DNA of 64,000 nucleotides, taken from Mycobacterium asiaticum. Lineage in GTDB: Bacteria > Actinomycetota > Actinomycetes > Mycobacteriales > Mycobacteriaceae. Position 1 is the first letter of the stretch; the number at the start of each line of letters is the position of its first letter. Position numbers and translations under genes: made by a program. The stretch is from positions 1-64,000 of the forward strand of contig NZ_LZLQ01000134.1 in the NCBI RefSeq assembly GCF_001673315.1, in the 5' to 3' direction. The notes under the pieces were generated by a model, which saw nothing but the letters and a program-made list of their open reading frames with translations, had not been told where the DNA came from and searched no databases. Positions 8,830 to 16,962 of this stretch are shown here, one piece after another.

Positions 8830-9815
8830 ATCGGTACGCCCGCAAGGTCCAGCCCAGCGCGAACCATCTCCGCCGTGGCTTTCGGGTCGGTCATCAGTAA
8901 CGGTATGGACCGCACCGCAACCCCCTCGATGTCGGCGTCGTCACCGTCGTGCACCAACCAGCAGTCGAGTATTCCGGTGCCGCTACGGGCGCCGTAATGC
9001 CGGCCGACGGCCTGCGCGGTGGAATCCACGCCGATCACCGACAGGCATGCATCGGCCATGCCGCGCAACGGCTTTCCCCCGATGATGGGGGAGTAGCCGA
9101 CGACCGGGGCGGAGGTGGCCCGCAACGCGGCACGAATGCCGGGCACGGCCAAGATAGCACCGACGCTGACCACCGGGTTCGACGGTGCCAGCATGACGAC
9201 GTCCGCGTCGGCGATGGCGGCCACCGCTTCGGTTGTGGCCCGGGCCTTTTCGGCGCCGACGAAAGCGAAGCTGTGCGTCGGCACTTGGGCCCGGTAGCGT
9301 ACCCACCACTCCTGGAAGTGAATTGCGCGCCGGGTTCCGTCGGCCTCGTCGCTGATCACCACATGGGTCTCGCAACGGTCGTCACTGGCCGGCAGCAACT
9401 GTGCGCCGGGCTCCCAACGATCGCATAGAGCGGCGGTGATCTGGGTCAGCGGGTAGCCGGCGTTGAGCATTTGGGTGCGCACCAGGTGGGTGGCCAGATC
9501 GCGGTCGCCGAGGCCGAACCAGTCGGGCTGCACCCCGTAGCGCGCCAGTTCCTCTTTGGCATGCCAGGTTTCGTCACGGTGACCCCAGCCGCGCTCCGGG
9601 TCTACGCCGCCGCCCAGGGTGTACATGCAGGTGTCCAGATCCGGGCAGACCCGCACGCCGTGGATCCATGCATCGTCGCCGATGTTGACGACGGCGTCGA
9701 GAACATGGTTGTGATCCTCGGTCTGAGCAAACTGGCCCAGACCGAGTAACTCCTGGACCCCGAGTAGGAATCGCGCGCCCCCCACGCCGCCCACGAGAAC
9801 GGTGATCCTTGCCAT
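8826..9815 (-). CDS. fbiA: 2-phospho-L-lactate/enolpyruvyl transferase of F420 synthesis
   Basis: A 329-residue enzyme joining the phospho-carboxylate moiety (from phosphoenolpyruvate in mycobacteria) to the deazaflavin Fo, giving dehydro-F420-0. Signature GGVGGARFLLG at 9-19, then VNIGDDAWIHG, DLDTCMYTLGGGVD and GYSPIIGGKPLRG, all typical of FbiA/CofD. ATG 9815 is supported by a TACTGT box 7 nt upstream. First gene of the four-gene operon. Confidence 0.95.
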   Translation of the reverse strand: MARITVLVGGVGGARFLLGVQELLGLGQFAQTEDHNHVLDAVVNIGDDAWIHGVRVCPDLDTCMYTLGGGVDPERGWGHRDETWHAKEELARYGVQPDWFGLGDRDLATHLVRTQMLNAGYPLTQITAALCDRWEPGAQLLPASDDRCETHVVISDEADGTRRAIHFQEWWVRYRAQVPTHSFAFVGAEKARATTEAVAAIADADVVMLAPSNPVVSVGAILAVPGIRAALRATSAPVVGYSPIIGGKPLRGMADACLSVIGVDSTAQAVGRHYGARSGTGILDCWLVHDGDDADIEGVAVRSIPLLMTDPKATAEMVRAGLDLAGVPM

Positions 9816-9822
9816 TCGCAGG

Positions 9823-9828
9823 ACAGTA
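9823..9828 (-). promoter_or_regulatory. Putative -10 box, leaderless fbiA
   Basis: On the minus strand TACTGT is followed by 7 nt and ATG 9815, with no ribosome site. This is the likely promoter of the fbiA-fbiB-mamA-NUDIX operon. Confidence 0.5.
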
Positions 9829-9972
9829 CCCCGCGACCTGTGGCAGGCTGATCGCGGTAACCACTGTGGCGCAAGGGACTTGTGATCAATTTGTGCTCGA
9901 CACGCCAGAACCCAACCGCAACAGAATTGCCGAAAGTTGATTACGAGATGGTATGGAAATGCGCCGAAGTGC

Positions 9973-10001
9973 TTGACCAAGGTCAGTAACCCGTGTCTAA
10001 T
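9973..10001 (+). promoter_or_regulatory. Putative sigma-A promoter of whiB2
   Basis: TTGACC (9973-9978), a 17-bp spacer, then TCTAAT (9996-10001). It lies in the 321-bp fbiA-whiB2 intergenic region and would give a leader of roughly 130 nt. The rest of this region shows no gene. Confidence 0.5.
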
Positions 10002-10109
10002 CACATCAGTGTCATTTCCCGGTTGGCCGGCCGGTTCCGGTGTCGCAGACCGAGATTCGATCACTTGTTCGAATTGGGTATCTGTACATCAAAACAGTGG
10101 GAAACCATT

Positions 10110-10130
10110 TCACTCTATAAGTGAGGAGGC
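10110..10130 (+). promoter_or_regulatory. Small hairpin abutting the whiB2 ribosome site
   Basis: TCACT (10110-10114), loop CTATA, AGTGA (10120-10124), merging directly into the purine-rich GAGGAGGCGGAGG before ATG 10137. Folding could modulate ribosome access; inference only. Confidence 0.35.
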
Positions 10131-10136
10131 GGAGGC

Positions 10137-10517
10137 ATGTCCTATGAGTACCTTCAAGGCGTAATGGGAAGCACACCGACCACTCTCGACTCTTCTGTCA
10201 CATCGGTGCTGAAGCCAGCGGCACATGTGCGTCCTCATTTGAGCGTGGTTCCCGATGCGCCCGTCGCATTCGAGCCCGAACCGCTCCCGGAAGTTCCTGC
10301 CGACCAGTGGCAGGACAAGGCGCTTTGCGCCCAGACCGACCCCGAAGCTTTCTTCCCGGAGAAGGGCGGCTCCACCCGCGAGGCCAAGAAGATCTGCCTG
10401 GGTTGCGAGGTCCGCCACGAGTGCCTGGAGTACGCGCTGGCACACGACGAGCGCTTCGGCATCTGGGGCGGTCTCTCCGAGCGGGAGCGGCGCCGCCTCA
10501 AGCGCGGCGTCATCTGA
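10137..10517 (+). CDS. whiB2: WhiB2 iron-sulfur regulator of cell division
   Basis: A 126-residue Wbl protein with four Fe-S cysteines C64, C87, C90, C96 (CxxC 87-90), the GIWGG turn (108-112) and a basic C-terminal tail RERRRLKRG for DNA contact. WhiB2/WhmD is essential for septation. The ATG with a strong GGAGG site gives about 37 extra N-terminal residues compared with the 89-residue M. tuberculosis annotation; a GTG near 10249 would give the short form. The long leader suggests transcriptional control. Confidence 0.93.
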   Translation: MSYEYLQGVMGSTPTTLDSSVTSVLKPAAHVRPHLSVVPDAPVAFEPEPLPEVPADQWQDKALCAQTDPEAFFPEKGGSTREAKKICLGCEVRHECLEYALAHDERFGIWGGLSERERRRLKRGVI

Positions 10518-10530
10518 GCCGCATCCAAAT

Positions 10531-10652
10531 ATGGTGGCGACCCGCCGCGCCCGGCTGCGCCGCGCTTGCGATCGCCACGGTCACATGGTGGCGACCCGCC
10601 GCGCCCGGCTGCGCCGCGCTTGCGATCGCCACGGTCACATAGTGGCGACTCA
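10531..10652. repeat. 54-bp tandem repeat, 2 perfect copies plus a partial third
   Basis: Copies at 10531-10584 and 10585-10638 are identical. A 14-bp partial, diverged third copy (10639-10652) reaches the stop codon of the convergent gene. Each unit is bounded by inverted GTGGCGA and TCGCCAC, so each can fold as a GC-rich hairpin. It sits between two convergent genes, where bidirectional termination would be useful. Confidence 0.9.
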
Positions 10653-11153
10653 GTCGTCGATCGTGGGGTCGATGACCGAGGGCTCCACGTCCAGATAGAT
10701 GGCTACCTGGGCCACCAGGATTTCGTGCAGCAAGTCGCCGAGTTCGACAGTGTCTTTAGCCCTGCGCTCGATTGGCTTGCGGAACAACACGATTCGCGCT
10801 CGCGTCGCGTTACCGCGGACGTCGACTCCGGCCGGGATCAGTCGGGCGAGCGCGATCGGTCCGTCGGCGATGACTTCGGGCGGCCACTGCACATTCTGCG
10901 GATCCCTGGCCGCGATGCGCGGGATCTCGTCGACCGCGACATCGAGTTCGGTGACCCGCTCCTGCCAGCGCCGCTCAATGGGCTCGTAAGCCTCCAGGAC
11001 CGCCATGTCGAACCGCTCGGCCCGGCTACGCCAGCCCGGCACGGTCGGCGGAAGCAACGGACCGCGCAGGTCGCGACCGCGTCGCCGTCCTCGACGAGAC
11101 ACCGGTTTGCCCCCTGGCCGGCCCTGTTGCGGGAGGCCGCGGGAATCGCTCAC
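10650..11153 (-). CDS. Conserved mycobacterial protein (Rv3259-like)
   Basis: A 167-residue protein with a basic N-terminal 30 residues (SRRGRRRGRD) and a conserved core ending LLHEILVAQVAIYLDVEPSVIDPTIDD. The core looks like the short actinobacterial zincin-like family, but the HExxH zinc motif is replaced by HEILVAQ, so peptidase activity is doubtful. GTG 11153 is chosen because TACCAT lies 6 nt upstream; a shorter start near RGPLLPP would match the 139-residue M. tuberculosis annotation. Convergent with whiB2. Function unknown. Confidence 0.8.
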   Translation of the reverse strand: MSDSRGLPQQGRPGGKPVSRRGRRRGRDLRGPLLPPTVPGWRSRAERFDMAVLEAYEPIERRWQERVTELDVAVDEIPRIAARDPQNVQWPPEVIADGPIALARLIPAGVDVRGNATRARIVLFRKPIERRAKDTVELGDLLHEILVAQVAIYLDVEPSVIDPTIDD

Positions 11154-11159
11154 GCGCCG

Positions 11160-11165
11160 ATGGTA
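11160..11165 (-). promoter_or_regulatory. Putative -10 box, leaderless Rv3259-like gene
   Basis: On the minus strand TACCAT is followed by 6 nt and GTG 11153. It overlaps the palindrome GTAACGGTTAC (11163-11173), which could be a regulator site in this 86-bp divergent region. Confidence 0.45.
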
Positions 11166-11226
11166 ACGGTTACACATCGCGTCCGCCGATGCGCGTGTCC
11201 GGCGCTTGCGCAGCGTTTGCGCGCGA

Positions 11227-11232
11227 TAGCCT
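11227..11232 (+). promoter_or_regulatory. Putative -10 box, leaderless DUF3499 gene
   Basis: TAGCCT is followed by 7 nt and GTG 11240; no Shine-Dalgarno sequence. Confidence 0.5.
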
Positions 11233-11239
11233 TTCGAGC

Positions 11240-11719
11240 GTGAACGTACCCCGTCGCTGCTGCCGGCCCGGGTGTCCGCACTATGCAGTGGCAACGTTGA
11301 CGTTCGTCTATTCGGACTCGACGGCGGTGGTCGGCCCCCTCGCCACCGCGCGGGAACCTCATTCGTGGGATCTGTGTGTCAACCATGCCGGCCGCATCAC
11401 CGCGCCGCGTGGCTGGGAGCTGGTGCGCCATGCCGGACCGCTGCCCACCCATCCGGACGAAGACGACGAACTGGTGGCGTTGGCCGACGCGGTGCGCGAA
11501 GGCGCTGCCGGTTCGCCGCGCACCGGGGCGGCCGTCAACGGCTTCACCGCCTATGACGGCTACGACGACCTGACGCGCGCGGGCGCCGTCGTCGATACTC
11601 ATCTGCACGGTGCCGCATCCCACGCCACCGCACCCAGCGGCGGCCTGCTCGCGCCGCCCGAGCACCGCTCCGGACGCCGGCGCGGGCACCTACGGGTATT
11701 GCCCGACCCCCCTGGCTAG
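11240..11719 (+). CDS. DUF3499 family protein (Rv3258c-like)
   Basis: A 159-residue actinobacterial protein. The first 50 residues hold CCRPGCPHYAVATLTFVY and WDLCVNHAGRITAPRGWELV; the CxxxC...C...H arrangement suggests a small metal-binding ribbon. The C-terminal half is low-complexity and ends in basic residues. It lies directly ahead of pmmA (88 bp). No function is known to me; conservation beside mannose genes is the only hint. Confidence 0.85.
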   Translation: MNVPRRCCRPGCPHYAVATLTFVYSDSTAVVGPLATAREPHSWDLCVNHAGRITAPRGWELVRHAGPLPTHPDEDDELVALADAVREGAAGSPRTGAAVNGFTAYDGYDDLTRAGAVVDTHLHGAASHATAPSGGLLAPPEHRSGRRRGHLRVLPDPPG

Positions 11720-11807
11720 TTCCCACCGTTTAGGTCTGCGACCTTGCCGGGCCGATAGGCTGACGGCGAAGAGTCGAAGATGTCCAGGGCGTCAGGAGCA
11801 CCGGAGA

Positions 11808-13205
11808 ATGTCGTGGCCCGCCGAGGCTGTGCACAGTGTCATCAAGGCCTACGACGTGCGCGGGCTGGTCGGTGAACAGATCAACGAGACCTTCGTCGCC
11901 GACGTCGGGGCCGCCTTTGCGCGGTTGATGCGCGACGAGGGCGCTAGCCAGGTGACGATCGGTCACGACATGCGTGACAGTTCGCCGGCGCTGGCCGCGG
12001 CGTTCGCCGACGGTGTCACCGCCCAGGGGTTGGATGTGGTGCGCATCGGTCTGGCGTCCACCGATCAGTTGTACTTCGCCTCGGGACTGCTGGGGTGTCC
12101 GGGAGCGATGTTCACCGCCAGCCACAACCCGGCGGCCTACAACGGCATCAAGCTCTGTCGGGCCAACGCGTTGCCGGTCGGCAAGGACACCGGGTTGGCG
12201 ACGATCAGCGACGATCTGATCACCGGCGTCCCACGTCATCCCGGGCCACGCGGAACCACGACCGACAAAGACGTGCTGGACGACTACGGGGTGTTCCTGC
12301 GCTCACTGGTGGCCACCAGCGACCTGCGTCCGCTGCGGGTGGCGGTGGACGCCGGCAACGGCATGGCCGGTCACACCGCGCCGGCCGTGCTCGGTGCCAT
12401 CGACTCGATCACACTGCTGCCCTTGTACTTCGAGCTGGACGGGTCGTTCCCCAATCACGAGGCCAACCCGCTGGATCCGGCGAACCTGGTGGACCTGCAG
12501 AACTACGTACGCCAGACCGGTGCCGATATCGGGCTCGCGTTCGACGGTGACGCGGACCGGTGCTTCGTCGTCGACGAGCGCGGCGAGCCCGTCTCGCCGT
12601 CGACGGTGACAGGCCTGGTCGCCGCGCGCGAACTCAGCCGCGAGATCGGCGCCACCGTCATCCACAACGTGATCACTTCCCGCGCGGTGCCCGAGTTGGT
12701 CGCCGAGCGCGGCGGCACGCCGCTGCGTTCGCGCGTCGGGCATTCCTATATCAAGGCCTTGATGGCCGAGACCGGCGCGATATTCGGCGGGGAACATTCA
12801 GCGCACTACTACTTCCGCGACTTTTGGGGTGCGGACTCCGGAATGCTGGCGGCGCTGTACGTGCTGGCGGCGCTCGGTGAGCAGCATCGGCCGCTGTCGG
12901 AGCTGACCGCGGACTACCAGCGCTACGAGTCCTCCGGCGAAATCAACTTCACCGTCGCCGACGCGCCGGCCTGTGTGGATGCGGTGTTGCAGACCTTCGC
13001 CAACCGGATCCAGTCCATCGATCACCTGGACGGGGTGACGGTCGACCTGGGCGACGACAGCTGGTTCAACCTCCGCAGCTCCAATACCGAGCCGTTGTTG
13101 CGGCTGAACGTGGAGGGGCGCAGCATCGAGGATGTGGACGCGGTGGTCGAGCAGGTCAGCGCCGAGATCGCCGCGCAAGCGGCCGCCCGCGAAGGCGCAC
13201 CGTGA
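11808..13205 (+). CDS. pmmA: Phosphomannomutase/phosphoglucomutase
   Basis: A 465-residue alpha-D-phosphohexomutase converting mannose-6-phosphate to mannose-1-phosphate for GDP-mannose, needed for PIM, LM and LAM glycolipids. Visible: phosphoserine loop TASHNPAAYNG with Ser105, Mg-binding DGDADRC (246-252), GEHSAHYYF (328-336) and the phosphate-binding RSSNTEPLLR near 430. Length equals Rv3257c. ATG 11808 has a GGAG site just upstream; a TAGGCT box at 11757-11762 is a possible promoter. Confidence 0.93.
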   Translation: MSWPAEAVHSVIKAYDVRGLVGEQINETFVADVGAAFARLMRDEGASQVTIGHDMRDSSPALAAAFADGVTAQGLDVVRIGLASTDQLYFASGLLGCPGAMFTASHNPAAYNGIKLCRANALPVGKDTGLATISDDLITGVPRHPGPRGTTTDKDVLDDYGVFLRSLVATSDLRPLRVAVDAGNGMAGHTAPAVLGAIDSITLLPLYFELDGSFPNHEANPLDPANLVDLQNYVRQTGADIGLAFDGDADRCFVVDERGEPVSPSTVTGLVAARELSREIGATVIHNVITSRAVPELVAERGGTPLRSRVGHSYIKALMAETGAIFGGEHSAHYYFRDFWGADSGMLAALYVLAALGEQHRPLSELTADYQRYESSGEINFTVADAPACVDAVLQTFANRIQSIDHLDGVTVDLGDDSWFNLRSSNTEPLLRLNVEGRSIEDVDAVVEQVSAEIAAQAAAREGAP

Positions 13206-14269
13206 GCGCCATCGGGGCGGTCGACCTCGAGGACGCCGACGGCCTGATCGCCGCCGACCGGGACGGCCTGCTGCGTGCCGCCTCCACGGCCGGTTCGCAG
13301 GTGCGTACCGTGGCCGCCGCACTCGACGAAGGCGAACTGGAATCGCTGCGCGGCGCGGGCCCGGTGCGCAGCGTGATCTGGGTTGCCTCGCGGGGCGCCG
13401 CCGAGACGGCGGGCATGCTGCTCGCGGCGACGCTGGCCACCATGGCGTCCGAGCCGATCGCGCTGGTCACCGAGGCGCCGCCGTGGGTCGGTCCGCTCGA
13501 CGTGATGGTTGTCGCGGGCGACGACCCCGGTGACCCGGCGCTGGTCGGGGCGGCCGCCACCGGTGTGCGGCGCGGGGCGCGGGTGGTGGTGGTGGCACCT
13601 TACGAGGGCCCGCTGCGGGATTCCACCGCCGGTCGGGTGGCCGTGCTCAATCCACGGCTGTGGGGGCCCGACGCGTTCGGCCTGTGCCGGTATCTGGCCG
13701 CCGGGCTGGCGGTTCTGCAGAGTGTGGATGCCAAGCTGGGCATCGACCTGGCCGCGCTGGCCGATGTGGTGGATGCCGAGGTGCTGCGTAACAGCGCCGC
13801 CCGCGACCTGTTCACCAACCCGGCCAAGACCCTGGCCACCAGGATGTCGGACAACCAGGTGGCGTTAGCTGGTGACAACGCCGCGACTCTGGCGCTGGCC
13901 CGGCACGGCAGCTCGGTACTGCTGCGGGTCGCCCATCACGCCACGGCCGCGACTGGACTGGCCGATGCGGTGGCAGCGTTGCGCGACGCGCCCCGCGGAT
14001 TCTCCGACCCCACCAAAGCGCTGTTCCATGACGATCAGATCGACGGACCGCTGCCGCCCCGGCTCCGCGTGCTGGCCCTAACCCTGGCCGCCGAGCGGAC
14101 CGTGGTGGCGGCCCGAGTGGCCGGACTTGACGAGGTGTATCTGGTAGGGGCGGAGGACGTTCCGGAGGCCCCAGCGCCGACCGCTATTCAACGGTCCGAG
14201 CAACAACTGGCAGTATTGGCCGTTCGGCTGGAGATGGCCGCGGTTTACCTGCGACTGGCACGGGGATAG
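13202..14269 (+). CDS. SIS/phosphoisomerase-like protein (Rv3256c-like)
   Basis: A 355-residue protein between phosphomannomutase and mannose-6-phosphate isomerase. The architecture (RSVIWVASRGAAETAGMLLAATLA near 55-80, a second Rossmann-like half later) resembles phosphosugar-binding SIS/phosphoglucose isomerase C-terminal folds, but I see no firm catalytic signature. GTG start overlaps the pmmA stop by 4 bp (GTGA), so it is translationally coupled. It is often labelled TobH-like. A phosphosugar role is likely from context; reaction unknown. Confidence 0.82.
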   Translation: MSAIGAVDLEDADGLIAADRDGLLRAASTAGSQVRTVAAALDEGELESLRGAGPVRSVIWVASRGAAETAGMLLAATLATMASEPIALVTEAPPWVGPLDVMVVAGDDPGDPALVGAAATGVRRGARVVVVAPYEGPLRDSTAGRVAVLNPRLWGPDAFGLCRYLAAGLAVLQSVDAKLGIDLAALADVVDAEVLRNSAARDLFTNPAKTLATRMSDNQVALAGDNAATLALARHGSSVLLRVAHHATAATGLADAVAALRDAPRGFSDPTKALFHDDQIDGPLPPRLRVLALTLAAERTVVAARVAGLDEVYLVGAEDVPEAPAPTAIQRSEQQLAVLAVRLEMAAVYLRLARG

Positions 14270-14276
14270 CTACCTA

Positions 14277-15503
14277 GTGGAACTTCTACGCGGAGCGTTA
14301 CGGACGTACGCCTGGGGATCCCGCACCGATATCGCCGAATTCACCGGCCGCCCGGTGCCGGCCGCCCACCCGGAGGCCGAACTCTGGTTCGGGGCGCACC
14401 CCGGCGATCCGGCCTGGTTGACGACGCCGGAGGGTGAGACCTCGTTGCTGGCCGCACTCGTCGAAGATCCCGACGGGCAGCTCGGTCCCGCGGCGCGCGC
14501 TCGGTTCGGCGACGTGTTGCCGTTCTTGGTCAAGGTGCTGGCCGCCGACGAACCGCTGTCCCTGCAGGCGCACCCGAGCGCCGCACAGGCTGTTGAAGGT
14601 TATCTGCGTGAGGAGCGGTTGGGCATTCCGGTGTCATCGCCGGTCCGTAACTACCGCGACACCAGTCACAAGCCGGAACTGCTGGTGGCACTGCAACCCT
14701 TCGAGGCACTGGCCGGGTTCCGTCAGGCCGCCCGCACCAGGGAGCTGCTGCAGGCGCTGGCCGTTTCCGACCTCGACCCGTTCATCGATTTACTCAGTGA
14801 CCAGTCAGACGCCGACAGCCTGCGCGCACTCTTCACCACCTGGATTACCGCGCCGCAACCGGACATCGACGTGCTGGTGCCGGCGGTGCTCGACGGTGCC
14901 ATCCAGTACATCAGTTCCGGCGCAACGGAATTCGCCGCCGAGGTGAAGACGGTGCTGGAGCTCGGTGAGCGCTATCCGGGCGACGCCGGGGTGCTGGCAG
15001 CGCTGTTGCTCAACCGCATCACGCTGGCGCCCTGCGAGGCGATATTCCTGCCGGCCGGCAACCTGCACACCTATCTGCGAGGGTTCGCGCTGGAAGTAAT
15101 GGCCAACTCCGACAACGTGTTACGCGGTGGTCTCACCCCGAAGCACGTCGACGTGCCGGAGTTGTTGCGGGTGCTCGATTTCACCCCCACCCCGGAATCC
15201 CAACTCCGCGCGCCGGTGCATCGCGATGGGCTGGAACTGCTCTACGACACCCCGGCCGACGAATTCGCGGTCGCGGTGCTGGTTTTCACTGGCGACGACC
15301 TCGGTCACGAGATCGACGCCTCGTCACGTCATGACGGCCCACAGATCCTGTTGTGCGCCGAGGGTTCGCTGACCGTGCACGGCAAATCGGGTTCGCTGGT
15401 CCTCAACCGCGGCGCGGCCGCATGGGTCGGCGCCGACGAAGGTCCGATCCGGTTTTCTGCGCAGGAACCGGCCAAGCTGTTCCGGGCTACCGTCGGCTTG
15501 TAA
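14277..15503 (+). CDS. manA: Mannose-6-phosphate isomerase
   Basis: A 408-residue type I zinc isomerase interconverting fructose-6-phosphate and mannose-6-phosphate, the entry to the mannose pathway. Zinc ligands are visible: Q97 and H99 in LQAHPSA, E134 in HKPELL, H264 in GNLHTYL; R283 in NVLRGGLTPKH is the substrate arginine. Length matches the mycobacterial ManA. GTG start 7 bp after the preceding stop. Its 3' end overlaps the convergent flavoprotein gene by 17 bp. Confidence 0.93.
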   Translation: MELLRGALRTYAWGSRTDIAEFTGRPVPAAHPEAELWFGAHPGDPAWLTTPEGETSLLAALVEDPDGQLGPAARARFGDVLPFLVKVLAADEPLSLQAHPSAAQAVEGYLREERLGIPVSSPVRNYRDTSHKPELLVALQPFEALAGFRQAARTRELLQALAVSDLDPFIDLLSDQSDADSLRALFTTWITAPQPDIDVLVPAVLDGAIQYISSGATEFAAEVKTVLELGERYPGDAGVLAALLLNRITLAPCEAIFLPAGNLHTYLRGFALEVMANSDNVLRGGLTPKHVDVPELLRVLDFTPTPESQLRAPVHRDGLELLYDTPADEFAVAVLVFTGDDLGHEIDASSRHDGPQILLCAEGSLTVHGKSGSLVLNRGAAAWVGADEGPIRFSAQEPAKLFRATVGL

Positions 15504-16902
15504 CGGCACGCCGTTCTTGCAGCCGTTCTTTCTGTTCGCCCAGCCACAGTCGCATGTTATGGGCGACGGTACGACCGAAGATCCGCGCCGGCGGGACCAT
15601 GTACAGACTGTCCAGCAACGAGAAGCGGCGCAAAAACCATTCGGCGAGAACGGGGTCGGTCTCCGCCGCGCCGAGGAATTGCTCGAACAACCCGCCCACC
15701 GACCTCCACCAGCGGGGTTCGGGGTCGGCGGTGGCGTGGTGGAAGGTGACGTCGCCGATGGCGTTCATCGTCCACACCGGAAACGTGGTTTTGGCGGTCA
15801 GCGCATTGAGTTCGGCGGCCAAATTCTGTTCCGGGTCGCCCTGGACGGTCTCGAGGGCCCGCCGCAAGTGTCCGGCTTGCAGCGACGTCATCGTCATGCC
15901 CTGCCCGAAGGTCGGGTTGAAGCTGACCACCGCGTCGCCGAACGGGACGATCCCCTCGGGGAATCGGTCCAACTTGTGGTAGCGCCGCCACCTGCTCACC
16001 GGGAAAGCGTGAAAGGCCGGCTCACCGAAGGGTGTTGCCTGCGTCAAGGCCGCGTGGAAGTGCGGCGGTAGCAGTTCGTCGACCAACTCGAGCATCTCGG
16101 GGAACGTCCGCGGCGGCTTGACATTGGCGACCCCGAACGTGGTCAGCACCCAGGTGCGGTCCTCGTAATGCAGCATGCCCAAGCCCAGCGACTTGTCGTG
16201 GGAGGCGCCCGCGACCACGACCTTCTCCCGGATCAACCCCTCCGGGACGCGGAACTGATGGGTCGCGTAGTGGATACCAATATCCACGGTCGCCTCCGGC
16301 GCGCGCTGGTATCCCCATTGCTCCAGCCACACCGGCAGCCGGGTGCCGCGGCCGGCCGCGTCGACCACGAGGTCGGCGGCAACGAACTCCGGCTCCGCCC
16401 CGGGGCTGCCCGGGTCGAGCAGCACGCCTGTCACCCGCTGCAGCGCCGGCTCGAAGCGTGGCTCGGCGACGAGACGCTGCACGATCTCCACGTTGTCGAT
16501 GCCGAGCACTCGGCGCCGGATCTGCCACTCCAGGTGCGGACGGCTGGGCACATAGGCGGTGAATTCGTCGCGCAGGGTGTGACCGGTGCCCAGCACGTAG
16601 CCCGCGGCGCCCAGGTGGATGCAGTCCGGCCGGTTTTCCAGCATGGGCACACCGGCGGCCACCATGTCTTCGAGCAGGCCGGGGAAGTGGCTTTCGAACT
16701 CGTTGGCCCCGCGGGCCATCAGCATGTGCAGATGCCGGTCCTGCGGGACCGTCGCACGGTTGGCGGGTTCACCCGGTAGGTCGTCGCGCTCGTAGACCGT
16801 CACCCGGCCGAAGAAATCCGACAGCACGCGCGCGGCGCACAAACCGGCAATGCTGGCGCCGATGACAACGGCGTGATCCTTATTCCTTACGCTCCCCACC
16901 AT
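15487..16902 (-). CDS. FAD-dependent oxidoreductase (Rv3254-like)
   Basis: A 471-residue flavoprotein: N-terminal Rossmann motif AVVIGASIAGLCAARVL (a GxSxxG variant) ending in the acidic strand YERDDLP, NRATVPQDRHLHMLMARG, then VDAAGRGTRLPVWL and the FAD-phosphate motif VPFGDAVVSFNPTFGQGM. It resembles geranylgeranyl-reductase/PHBH-type monooxygenases; substrate unknown. The reading frame is open far upstream, but that part lies antisense to the permease. ATG 16902 gives the normal flavin start and follows a TACCCT box by 6 nt. Confidence 0.88.
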   Translation of the reverse strand: MVGSVRNKDHAVVIGASIAGLCAARVLSDFFGRVTVYERDDLPGEPANRATVPQDRHLHMLMARGANEFESHFPGLLEDMVAAGVPMLENRPDCIHLGAAGYVLGTGHTLRDEFTAYVPSRPHLEWQIRRRVLGIDNVEIVQRLVAEPRFEPALQRVTGVLLDPGSPGAEPEFVAADLVVDAAGRGTRLPVWLEQWGYQRAPEATVDIGIHYATHQFRVPEGLIREKVVVAGASHDKSLGLGMLHYEDRTWVLTTFGVANVKPPRTFPEMLELVDELLPPHFHAALTQATPFGEPAFHAFPVSRWRRYHKLDRFPEGIVPFGDAVVSFNPTFGQGMTMTSLQAGHLRRALETVQGDPEQNLAAELNALTAKTTFPVWTMNAIGDVTFHHATADPEPRWWRSVGGLFEQFLGAAETDPVLAEWFLRRFSLLDSLYMVPPARIFGRTVAHNMRLWLGEQKERLQERRAVTSRR

Positions 16903-16908
16903 TTTCGC

Positions 16909-16914
16909 AGGGTA
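16909..16914 (-). promoter_or_regulatory. Putative -10 box, leaderless Rv3254-like gene
   Basis: On the minus strand TACCCT is followed by 6 nt and ATG 16902. It is divergent from the permease gene, with 60 bp between the starts. Confidence 0.5.
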
Positions 16915-16962
16915 CCCAGTACTGTGCGGTTCACAGCGAGTGGCGCGACGGATAGGACGTGG

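Noticed and set aside
10531..10652. CRISPR array.
   Set aside because: The copies are directly adjacent with no spacers, only two are complete, and there are no cas genes.
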